From positions 90,721,419-90,785,418 of the forward strand of contig CM048841.1 of the NCBI GenBank assembly GCA_026545765.1: a stretch of DNA of 64,000 nt, given 5' to 3'. Of this stretch, positions 45,258 through 56,758 are shown in pieces. The notes under the pieces were generated by a model, which made no database searches, was not told the origin of the DNA, and worked only from the letters and a program-made list of their open reading frames with translations. Source of the DNA: Plantago major. Its lineage: Eukaryota; Streptophyta; Magnoliopsida; Lamiales; Plantaginaceae. The translations under genes were made by a program, and so were the position numbers. Position 1 is the first letter of the stretch. Every line of letters begins with the position of its first letter.

Positions 45258-48200
45258 ATGGAACATGGCGGAATCATTGAAGGAACCGTTGTATCTTATG
45301 GAAACGAAGGCGATTCAGTAGTATCATCAACATTAACTCGTGAGAAAGCAGATCGTGTCACATGAATGTATACAATGTTGTCTATCTATATATTTATTGT
45401 TGTCTATATTTACAGTAAAATAGTCTACATATTACATATAACTATCTATGTTTAACATGTAACTGTCTATGTTTCATGTGATAGTCTCTATGCTGAATTT
45501 GTAGTTGTCTATATTTAGGCTGAAATTGTCTAGATATTACATGTAATTGTCTATGTTTAACATGTAGCTGTCTATGTTTCATGTGATAGTCTCTATGCTG
45601 AATTTGTAGTTGTCTATATTTAGGCTGAAATTGTCTAGATATTACATGTAATTGTCTATGTTTAACATGTAGCTGTCTATGTTTCATGTGATAGTCTCTA
45701 TGCTGAATTTGTAGTTGTCTATATTTAGGCTGAAATTGTCTAGATATTACATGTAATTGTCTATGTTTAACATGTAGCTGTCTATGTTTCAGGTGATAGT
45801 CTCTATGCTGAATTTGTAGTTGTCTATATTTAGGCTGAAATTGTCTAGATATTACATGTAATTGTCTATATTTAACATCTAACTGTCTATGTTTCAGGTG
45901 ATAGTCTCTATTATGAATTTGTAGTTGTATATATTTAGGCTGAAATTGTCTAGATATTACATGTAATTGTCTATATTTAACATCTAACTGTCTATGTTTC
46001 ATGTGATAGTCTCTATTCTGAATTTGTAGTTGTATATATTTAGGCTGAAATTGTCTAGATATTACATGTAATTGTCTATATTTAACATCTAACTGTCTAT
46101 GTTTCATGTGATAGTCTCTATGCTGAATTTGTAGTTGTATATATTTAGGCTGAAATTGTCTAGATATTACATGTAATTGTCTATATTTAACATCTATCTG
46201 TCTATGTTTCATGTGATAGTCTCTATTCTGAATTTGTAGTTGTCTATATTTAGGCTGAAATTGTCTATATATTACATGTAATTGACTATGTTTAACATGT
46301 AACTGTCTATGTTTCAGGTGATGTACTGCCAGATAGAATTGAAGATGAACCACTAGTAGGGTCTTTGTTAGGCAGAACTGCTAGTACTTATGAAGAACTC
46401 TTTGAATTGTATCGGAGGCAAGCTGCACTTTTAGGTTTCAGCGTCAAATTGTGTACAACAAAACGTTATGCACGTACTAGACAAGTAAGGGTGAAGTATT
46501 TCAGGTGTTCTGCTCAAGGTTATACCAACTCAAAGGAAAAACAACCAAAAACACCATCACCATACATACAAGGACAAACAAGCAACAAACGTCAAAGGAA
46601 AACAAAAGAAGTGCCAGAAACTAGATGTGGGTGTATGGCTGCCATGAAAGTCAAACATTGTAAGGAGACAAACTTGTACAAGGTTGATAAGCACTACATG
46701 AATCACACCCACCCTTACACTAGACCTGAATGGCAGCATCTCCATAGGGTGGAAAGAAAGATTACACTACACAAGGCAGATGTGATAAGTGCAATGGAAA
46801 AGTCAGGCATGAAGCCTACTGTTGCATTTAGGTACATGGCTTCCAACTCAGGTGGAACAGAGCATGTGGGACATACTATAAGAGACCAAATTAACTACGT
46901 AAATAGGCTGAGAGCGCATGAAATGTGGTGCAAAGATGTAGTTAGTTTAATGCAACATAGGCAGCAAGAAGACACAGAATTCTATTATGATATGTTGATT
47001 GACAAAGAAAGTAGATTATGTGGGCTCTTTTGGTCAGATGCCATGATGAGGGATGATTATAAGATATTTGGTGATGTTGTAGTCTTTGACACAACATTCA
47101 GGACAAATAAGTATGAGCTAATTTGTGCTCCAATTGTAGGGGTAAACAATCATTGGGGCAATGCGATGTTTGGGTGTGCTTTTTTGGCAAATGAGCAAAC
47201 GGAAAGCTTTGTATGGCTACTGACATCATTCCTTAAATGCATGGATTCAAAGAAGCCTAAAACCATATTCACAGATCAAGATGCTGCTATGTCCAGAGCA
47301 ATAGAACAGGTAAAAAAATGTTCAGTAAATTACTAGGTTTTGCCTTAAATTGTCTAGTTTATAAGCTTAATGGTCTACTTTATACAGTCAATATTTTATG
47401 TTTAAATTTTTAATTATGTAACAGGTGTTTGGGAATGAGACAAGGCATAGATTATGTGTTTGGCACATTGAGCAGAATGCAGTGAAAAATCTAGCACTAC
47501 TAAGAAGTGATGTCAAATTCAAAGAAAAGTTTGACTTGGTTTTGAAGTTTTGTCATAATGAAGAACAGTTCGAAAGGGAATGGCATTCCATGATTGAAGG
47601 TTATAATCTACATGAAAATACATGGCTTGCCAAATTGTATGAAATTAGGATGAAATGGTGTAGGGCTTTAAATAGAGATGCATTTTCTGCTGGGATGATG
47701 TCTACGCAAAGGAGTGAGAGCACAAACCATTCAATATCTTTCAATTCCAACAAGCAAACTTCACTCACTCAATTCTTTCACCTATTTGATGCTGCCGTAG
47801 AACGATGGAGGGAGACAGAAATTGCATATGACTTCACTTGCAGTAGAGGATTCCCAAAGACAACAAACACACATATCCTAATGTATCAGGCTTCAAAGGT
47901 AACATTTTATTACTTTCTTACATTTTATTGTCTATATATAATATATAATTTCTATGGTATCAAACTAGACAAGTTCTATTACAAACTAGATAATTTCTGT
48001 AACAAAATAGACAATTTCTCTGATAACATACAGATATACACATTGAAGATTTATGAATTTGTTGTACGAGAATTCAAGAAGGCAGAAAATACAAAGGCTG
48101 CCTACAGTTTAAGATCAAATGGAGAACACAAGACATAGTTACACATCAAATCGATCCTAAGACGTTGGGATTGTAACTTTCAAGACAAATGAAATGATGG

Positions 48201-48858
48201 GGACATAAATGTAAGTCGTAGCAAAGCATTTAGAGGAAGTTGGGTGGCTTTGTTTCCATTACATGAGTTTTGAAGCAAAATGACATAGAAACAATTCCTC
48301 AAAAGTACTTTCTACAAAGGTGGACACGGGATATAAAAAAAGAAAGTTGGGACAAGGAAAAGATGAAGAAAGCAAGACTTACATGTGGCCCTGAAAGTGT
48401 TGCTTGGAGACATCATATGATCAGGTGATATTATATTTTTATTTTAAAAAGTATACAATTTAGATTAAAAACTAGAACATATGTTTCAAAACCTAGAACA
48501 TATGTTTCAATTTTTGGAACAGGGTGACCTAATCAATGATATGAACTGAATGCTAACCAGGGTTTACACCGACTTGGTGATCAAATCTGAAAATAACACG
48601 GATGCAAGAAGAATGTTAGAGGATTCATACCAACGAGATCTACTTGCTATCAATGAGCTTGTTGGACAACAACAACAACAAAGAAATGAAACCACAAGGC
48701 GATTGTACCAAATTGAAACTACCATACTTGATCCACCACACATCAAGACTAAAGGACGGAGTAAGGGACGCATAAAAGGCCCCCTTGAGAAGACAAGGTC
48801 CAAAAAGGCTTCAAAAGCTGATATTACAACTATTGTTAGGAAGGATCAAATCATTTAA
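45258..48858 (+). pseudogene. FAR1/MULE transposase, copy 1 (with first exon)
   Basis: Exons: 45258-45339, 46318-47309, 47425-47898, 48034-48424, 48523-48858, with GT-AG borders. Exon 1 (MEHGGIIEGTVVSYG...) joins exon 2 in phase through codon CGT. Exon 2: FAR1-type zinc-binding domain (YEELFELYRRQAALLGFSVK, then TRCGCMAAMKVK and NHTHPY), then the MULE DDE core (VVVFDTTFRTNKYELI, FTDQDAAM). Exon 3 has LYEIRMKWCRAL with the Glu and ESTNHSISFNS. The reading stays open to the end of exon 3. Exon 4 has several small deletions across the SWIM zinc finger, so that part is lost. Exon 5 is preceded by a TGA (48547-48549) present in all three copies. It is the only copy with a promoter. Confidence 0.88.
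45430..46317. repeat. 105-bp minisatellite in transposase intron 1
   Basis: About eight units with an exact 105-bp period (TAGTCTCTAT starts at 45482, 45587, 45692, 45797, 45902, 46007, 46112, 46217). Each unit contains five 21-bp subunits built on TGTCTA. Because 105 is divisible by three, the minus strand stays open for 303 codons as a 35-residue repeat. That reading is an artefact of period, not a gene. Confidence 0.95.
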
Positions 48859-48879
48859 ATTTTATGTTTGATTCATACT

Positions 48880-49940
48880 GTTAGACATTAGTGTAAAAAC
48901 TAACAATGTTTAGTAGAAACTAAACAGTATTTATTAAAAACTAGACAATATCATTTATAAACTAGACAATAAGATGTAAAAAGTAGACTACCATATAAAA
49001 ACTAAAAACTAGACAATGTTTAGTAGAAACTAGACAGTATTTATTAAAAACTAGACAATATTTATTAAAGCTATATTTATTAAAAATAGAAAATATTTAT
49101 TAAAACTAGACAATATCATTTAGAAACTAGACAATATTTATTAAGCACTATACAAAATCATTTATAAACTAGACAATATGATTTAAAAACTAAACAATAA
49201 CATTTATAAACTAGACAAAATTTATTAAAAAATAACCAAAATCATTTCGAAAATAGACAATTATGATTTAATAACAACACAATATCATTTAAAAACAAGA
49301 CAATATCATTTATAAACTAGACAATATGATGTAAAAAGTAGACTACCATGTAAAAACTAGACAATGTTTAGTAGAAACTAGACAATATTTACTAAAAACT
49401 AGACAATATTTATTAAAGCTATATTTATTAAAACTAGAAAGTATTTATTAAAAACTAGACAATATCATTTATAAACTAGACAATAAGATGTAAAAAGTAG
49501 ACTACCATATAAAAACTAAAAACTAGACAATGTTTAGTAGAAACTAGACAGTATTTATTAAAAACTAGACAATATTTATTAAAGCTATATTTATTAAAAC
49601 TAGAAAATACTTATTAAAACTATACAATATCATTTAGAAACTAGACAATATTTATTAAACACTGTACAAAATCATTTATAAACTAGACAATATGATTTAA
49701 AAACTAAACAATAACATTTATAAACTAGACAAAATTTATTAAAAAATAACCAAAATCATTTCGAAAATAGACAAAATATGATTTAATAACAACACAATAT
49801 CATTTAAAAACTAGACAATATCATTTATAAACTAGACAATATGATGTAAAAAGTAGACTACCATATAAAAACTAAAAACTAGACAATGTTTAGTAGAAAC
49901 TAGACAATATTTATGAAAAACTAGACAATATTTATTAAAG
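48880..49940. repeat. TAGACAAT-rich tail of unit 1
   Basis: Roughly 21-bp steps such as AAACTAGACAATATCATTTA and AAACTAGACAATATTTATTA. The tail itself contains a long internal duplication (about 48900-49260 against 49310-49790), which accounts for the extra ~500 bp of this unit. No coding content. Confidence 0.9.
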
Positions 49941-50014
49941 CTATATTTAGGCTGAAATTGTCTATATATTACATGTAATTGACTATGTTTAACATGTAAC
50001 TGTCTATGTTTCAG

Positions 50015-52555
50015 GTGATGTACTGCCAGATAGAATTGAAGATGAACCACTAGTAGGGTCTTTGTTAGGCAGAACTGCTAGTACTTATGAAGAACTCTTT
50101 GAATTGTATCGGGCAAGTGCACTTTTAGGTTTCACACAAATTGTGTACAACAAAACGTTATGCACGTACTAGACAAGTAAGGGTGAAGTATTTCAGGTGT
50201 TCTGCTCAAGGTTATACCAACTCAAAGGAAAAACAACCAAAAACACCATCACCATGCATACAAGGACAAACAAGCAACAAACGTCAAAGGAAAACAAAAG
50301 AAGTGCCAGAAACTAGATGTGGGTGTATGGCTGCCATGAAAGTCAAACATTGTAAGGAGACAAACTAGTACAAGGTTGATAAGCACTACATGAATCACAC
50401 CCACCCTTACACTAGACCTGAATGGCAGCATCTCCATAGGTGGAAAGAAAGATTACACTACAAGGCGGATGTGATAAGTGCAATGGAAAAGTCGGGCATG
50501 AAACTCTTGTTGCATTTAGGTACATGGCTTCCAACTCAGTGGAGCAGGCATGTGGGACATACTATAAGAGACCAAATTAACTACGTAAATAGGGTGAGGC
50601 GCATGAAGCAGTGGTGCAGATGCCCAGCATGTAGTTAGTTTAATGCAACATAGGCAGCAAGAAGACACAGAATTCTATTATGATATGTTGATCGACAAAG
50701 AAAGTAGATTATGTGGGCTCTTTTGGTCAGATGCCATGATGAGGGATGATTATAAGATATTTGGTGATGTTGTAGTCTTTGACACAACATTCAGGACAAA
50801 TAAGTATGAGCTAATTTGTGCTCCAATTGTAGGGGTAAACAATCATTGGGGCAATGCGATGTTTGGGTGTGCTTTTTTGGCAAATGAACAAACGGAAAGC
50901 TTTGTATGGCTACTGACATCATTCCTTAAATGCATGGATTCAAAGAAGCCTAAAACCATATTCACAGATCAAGATCTTGCTATGTCGAGCAATAGAATGT
51001 AAAAAATGTTCAGTAAATTACTAGGTTTTGCCTTAAATTGTCTAGTTTATAAGCTTAATGGTCTACTTTATACTGTCAATATTTTATGTTTAAATTTTTA
51101 ATTATGTAACAGGTGTTTGGGGATGAGACAAGGCATAGATTATGTGTTTGGCACATTGAGCAGAATGAAGTGAAAAATCTAGCACTACTAAGAAGTGATG
51201 TCAAATTCAAAGAAAAGTTTGACTTGGTTTTGAAGTTTTGTCATAATGAAGAACAGTTTGAAAGGGAATGGCATTCCATGATTGAAGGTTATAATCTACA
51301 TGAAAATACATGGCTTGCCAAATTGTATGAAATTAGGATGAAATGGTGTAGGGCTTTAAATAGAGATGCATTTTCTGCTGGGATGATGTCTACGCAAAGG
51401 AGTGAGAGCACAAACCATTCAATATCTTTCAATTCCAACAAGCAAACTTCACTCACTCAATTCTTTCACCTATTTGATGCTGCCGTAGAACGATGGAGCG
51501 AGACAGAAATTGCATATGACTTCACTTGCAGTAGAGGATTCCCAAAGACAACAAACACACATATCCTAATGTATCAGGCTTCAAAGGTAACATTTTATTA
51601 CTTTCTTACATTTTATTGTCTATATATAATATATAATTTCTATGGTATCAAACTAGACAAGTTCTATTACAAACTAGATAATTTCTGTAACAAAATAGAC
51701 AATTTCTCTGATAACATACAGATATACACATTGAAGATTTATGAATTTGTTGTACGCGAATTCAAGAAGGCAGAAAATACAAAGGCTGCCTACAGTTTAA
51801 GATCAAATGGAGAACACCAGTACATAGTTACACATCAAACTGATCCGGAAGACGTTGGGATTGTAACTTTCAAGACAAATGAAACTGATGGGGACATAAA
51901 TGTAAGCTGCAGTTGCAAGCATTTAGAGGAAGTTGGGTGGCTTTGTTTCCATTGCTACAGAGTTTTGAAGCAAAATGACATAGAAACAATTCCTCAAAAG
52001 TACTTTCTACAAAGGTGGACACGGGATATAAAAAAAGAAAGTTGGGACAAGGAAAAGATGAAGAAAGCTAGACTTACAAGTGGCCCTGAAAGTGTTGCTT
52101 GGAGACATCATATGATCAGGTGATATTATATTTTTATGTTAAAAAGTATACAATTTAGATTAAAACTAGAACATATGTTTCAAAACCTAGAACATATGTT
52201 TCAATTTTTGGAACAGGGTGACCTAATCAATGATATGAACTGAATGCTAACCAGGGTTTACACCGACTTGGTGATCAAATCTGAAAATAACACGGATGCA
52301 AGAAGAATGTTAGAGGATTCATACCAACGAGATCTACTTGCTATCAATGAGCTTGTTGGACAACAACAACAACCAGCAAATGAAACCACAAGCAGTTGTG
52401 TACCAAATTCAGAAACTACCATACTTGATCCACCACACATCAAGACTAAAGGACGGAGTAAGGGACGCATAAAAGGCCCCCTTGAGAAGACAAGGTCCAA
52501 AAAGGCTTCAAAAGCTGATATTACAACTATTGTTAGGAAGGATCAAATCATTTAA
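50015..52555 (+). pseudogene. FAR1/MULE transposase, copy 2 (no first exon)
   Basis: Exons match copy 1: about 50015-50997, 51113-51586, 51722-52118, 52216-52555. Exon 2 has several 1-3-base losses (for example near 50111-50137 and 50440-50560), a TAG at 50366-50368, and its donor is damaged (GAATGTAAAA instead of GAACAGGTAAAA). The DDE core and exon 3 are clean. Exon 4 is intact with the SWIM finger (NVSCSCKHLEEVGWLCFHCY, the CxC...CxH pattern). A TGA at 52241-52243 precedes the last stretch of exon 5. It lacks exon 1 and promoter. Confidence 0.88.
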
Positions 52556-52574
52556 ATTTTATGTTTGATTCATC

Positions 52575-53125
52575 TTTGTTGAACATTAGTGTAAAAACTA
52601 ACAATGTTTAGTAGAAACTAAACAGTATTTATTAAAAACTAGACAATATCATTTATAAACTAGACAATAAGATGTAAAAAGTAGACTACCATATAAAAAC
52701 TAAAAACTAGACAATGTTTAGTAGAAACTAGACAGTATTTATTAAAAACTAGACAATATTTATTAAAGCTATATTTATTAAAACTAGAAAATACTTATTA
52801 AAACTATACAATATCATTTAGAAACTAGACAATATTTATTAAACAACATGACAAAATCATTTATAAACTAGACAATATGATTTAAAAACTAAACAATAAC
52901 ATTTATAAACTAGACAAAATTTATTAAAAAATAACCAAAATCATTTCGAAAATAGACAAAATATGATTTAATAACAACACAATATCATTTAAAAACTAGA
53001 CAATATCATTTATAAACTAGACAATATGATGTAAAAAGTAGACTACCATATAAAAACTAAAAACTAGACAATGTTTAGTAGAAACTAGACAATATTTATG
53101 AAAAACTAGACAATATTTATTAAAG
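52575..53125. repeat. TAGACAAT-rich tail of unit 2
   Basis: Same repeat type as after unit 1 but without the internal duplication. Confidence 0.9.
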
Positions 53126-53199
53126 CTATATTTAGGCTGAAATTGTCTATATATTACATGTAATTGACTATGTTTAACATGTAACTGTCTATGTTTCAG

Positions 53200-55757
53200 G
53201 TGATGTACTGCCAGATAGAATTGAAGATGAACCACTAGTAGGGTCTTTGTTAGGCAGAACTGCTAGTACTTATGAAGAACTCTTTGAATTGTATCGGAGG
53301 CAAGCTGCACTTTTAGGTTTCAGCGTCAAATTGTGTACAACAAAACGTTATGCACGTACTAGACAAGTAAGGGTGAAGTATTTCAGGTGTTCTGCTCAAG
53401 GTTATACCAACTCAAAGGAAAAACAACCAAAAACACCATCACCATGCATACAAGGACAAACAAGCAACAAACGTCAAAGGAAAACAAAAGAAGTGCCAGA
53501 AACTAGATGTGGGTGTATGGCTGCCATGAAAGTCAAACATTGTAAGGAGACAAACTAGTACAAGGTTGATAAGCACTACATGAATCACACCCACCCTTAC
53601 ACTAGACCTGAATGGCAGCATCTCCATAGGGTGGAAAGAAAGATTACACTACACAAGGCAGATGTGATAAGTGCAATGGAAAAGTCAGGCATGAAACTCT
53701 TGTTGCATTTAGGTACATGGCTTCCAACTCAGGTGGAACAGAGCATGTGGGACATACTATAAGAGACCAAATTAACTACGTAAATAGGCTGAGAGCGCAT
53801 GAAACAGGTGGTGCAGATGCCCAGCATGTAGTTAGTTTAATGCAACATAGGCAGCAAGAAGACACAGAATTCTATTATGATATGTTGATCGACAAAGAAA
53901 GTAGATTATGTGGGCTCTTTTGGTCAGATGCCATGATGAGGGATGATTATAAGATATTTGGTGATGTTGTAGTCTTTGACACAACATTCAGGACAAATAA
54001 GTATGAGCTAATTTGTGCTCCAATTGTAGGGGTAAACAATCATTGGGGCAATGCGATGTTTGGGTGTGCTTTTTTGGCAAATGAGCAAACGGAAAGCTTT
54101 GTATGGCTACTGACATCATTCCTTAAATGCATGGATTCAAAGAAGCCTAAAACCATATTCACAGATCAAGATGCTGCTATGTCCAGAGCAATAGAACAGG
54201 TAAAAAAATGTTCAGTAAATTACTAGGTTTTGCCTTAAATTGTCTAGTTTATAAGCTTAATGGTCTACTTTATACTGTCAATATTTTATGTTTAAATTTT
54301 TAATTATGTAACAGATGTTTGGGGATGAGACAATGCATAGATTATGTGTTTGGCACATTGAGCAGAATGCAGTGAAAAATCTAGCACTACTAAGAAGTGA
54401 TGTCAAATTCAAAGAAAAGTTTGACTTGGTTTGGAAGTTTTGTCATAATGAAGAACAGTTTGAAAGGGAATGGCATTCCATGATTGAAGGTTATAATCTA
54501 CATGAAAATACATGGCTTGCCAAATTGTATGAAATTAGGATGAAATGGTGTAGGGCTTTAAATAGAGATGCATTTTCTGTTGGGATGATGTCTACGCAAA
54601 GGAGTGAGAGCACAAACCATTCAATATCTTTCAATTCCAACAAGCAAACTTCACTCACTCAATTCTTTCACCTATTTGATGTCAGTAGAGAACGATGGAC
54701 GGAGAGTAAATTGCATATGACTTCACTTGCAGTAGAGGATTCCCAAAGACAACAAACACACATATCCTAATGTATCAGGCTTCAAAGGTAACATTTTATT
54801 ACTTTCTTACATTTTATTGTCTATATATAATATATAATTTCTATGGTATCAAACTAGACAAGTTCTATTACAAACTAGATAATTTCTGTAACAAAATAGA
54901 CAATTTCTCTGATAACATACAGATATACACATTGAAGATTTATGAATTTGTTGTACGCGAATTCAAGAAGGCAGAAAATACAAAGGCTGCCTACAGTTTA
55001 AGATCAAATGGAGAACACCAGTACATAGTTACACATCAAACTGATCCGGAAGACGTTGGGATTGTAACTTTCAAGACAAATGAAACTGATGGGGACATAA
55101 ATGTAAGCTGCAGTTGCAAGCATTTAGAGGAAGTTGGGTGGCTTTGTTTCCATTGCTACAGAGTTTTGAAGCAAAATGACATAGAAACAATTCCTCAAAA
55201 GTACTTTCTACAAAGGTGGACACGGGATATAAAAAAAGAAAGTTGGGACAAGGAAAAGATGAAGAAAGCAAGACTTACAAGTGGCCCTGAAAGTGTTGCT
55301 TGGAGACATCATATGATCAGGTGATATTATATTTTTATGTTAAAAAGTATACAATTTAGATTAAAAACTAGAACATATGTTTCAAAACCTAGAACATATG
55401 TTTCAATTTTTGGAACAGGGTGACCTAATCAATGATATGAACTGAATGCTAACCAGGGTTTACACCGACTTGGTGATCAAATCTGAAAATAACACGGATG
55501 CAAGAAGAATGTTAGAGGATTCATACCAACGAGATCTACTTGCTATCAATGAGCTTGTTGGACAACAACAACAACCAGCAAATGAAACCACAAGCAGTTG
55601 TGTACCAAATTCAGAAACTACCATACTTGATCCACCACACATCAAGACTAAAGGACGGAGTAAGGGACGCATAAAAGGCCCCCTTGAGAAGACAAGGTCC
55701 AAAAAGGCTTCAAAAGCTGATATTACAACTATTGTTAGGAAGGATCAAATCATTTAA
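53200..55757 (+). pseudogene. FAR1/MULE transposase, copy 3 (no first exon)
   Basis: Exons about 53200-54199, 54315-54787, 54923-55320, 55429-55757. The FAR1 domain starts intact (same residues as copy 1) but ends at TAG 53556-53558, the same nonsense change as copy 2. A frame change near 53690-53720 follows, then the DDE core is open (GGADAQHVVSLMQ to AIEQ). The exon 3 end has a local rearrangement (54680-54715), so the frame ends at 54770. Exon 4 with the SWIM finger is intact. The shared TGA is at 55443-55445. No promoter. Confidence 0.88.
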
Positions 55758-55779
55758 ATTTTATGTTTGATTCATACTG

Positions 55780-56700
55780 TTAGACATTAGTGTAAAAACT
55801 AACAATGTTTAGTAGAAACTAAACAGTATTTATTAAAAACTAGACAATATCATTTATAAACTAGACAATAAGATGTAAAAAGTAGACTACCATATAAAAA
55901 CTAAAAACTAGACAATGTTTAGTAGAAACTAGACAGTATTTATTAAAAACTAGACAATATTTATTAAAGCTATATTTATTAAAAATAGAAAATATTTATT
56001 AAAACTAGACAATATCATTTAGAAACTAGACAATATTTATTAAACACTATACAAAATCATTTATAAACTAGAAAATATGATTTAAAAACTAAACAATAAC
56101 ATTTATAAACTAGACAAAATTTATTAAAAAATAACCAAAATCATTTCGAAAATAGACAAAATATGATTTAATAACAACACAATATCATTTAAAAACTAGA
56201 CAATATCATTTATAAACTAGACAATATGATGTAAAAAGTAGACTACCATATAAAAACTAAAAACTAGACAATGTTTAGTAGAAACTAGACAATATTTATG
56301 AAAAACTAGACAATATTTATTAAAGCTATATTTATTAAAACTAGAAAATATTTGTTAAAACTAGTCAATATCATTTAGAAACTAGACAATATTTATTAAA
56401 CACTATACAAAAATCATTTATAAACTAGACAATATGATTTAAAAACTAAACAATAACATTTATAAACTAGACAAAATTTATTAAAAAATAACCAAAATCA
56501 TTTCGAAAATAGACAAATATGATTTAATAACAAGACAATATCATTTATAAACTAGACAATATCATTTATAAACTAGACAATATGATGTAAAGAGTAGACT
56601 ACCATATAAAAACTAAAAACTACATAATTCCATTAAGACACTGAGATAATTGTGCAATTCTACAGTTAACATGCAATTCTAACTGAAATCGTTCAAATCA
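55780..56700. repeat. TAGACAAT-rich tail of unit 3, between the convergent genes
   Basis: About 19 TAGACAA words by eye in 850 bp, mostly one or two 21-bp steps apart. It separates the 3' ends of the transposase and Ulp1-like genes and probably serves as the 3' untranslated and termination region for both. Confidence 0.85.
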
Positions 56701-56758
56701 TTAAAATCATTCAAATCCTAGATAATTCTACAGTTCATACACACTATTTTTTCTTCGA

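Larger units (their letters stand above)
46244..56640 (+). repeat. Tandem triplication of the transposase gene body and its 3' repeat tail
   Basis: The sequence beginning CTATATTTAGGCTGAAATTG starts at 46244, 49941 and 53126, giving units of 3697, 3185 and about 3500 bp. Each unit runs from the end of intron 1 through exon 5 and a TAGACAAT-rich tail. The unit junctions fall in TATATTTA, which is found both in the tail (AGCTATATTTATTAAA) and in intron 1 (CTATATTTAGGCTG), so short homology may have mediated the duplication. Exon 1, promoter and most of the minisatellite are not included in units 2 and 3. Confidence 0.93.

Noticed and set aside
45430..46317. CRISPR-like regular array
   Set aside because: Units are contiguous 105-bp near-identical repeats without unique spacers, in plant DNA. 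It is a minisatellite.
45442..46353. 303-codon minus-strand ORF with 35-residue repeats
   Set aside because: It follows the 105-bp intronic minisatellite, whose length is divisible by three. Openness comes from the period, there is no known domain, and it lies antisense to a spliced intron.
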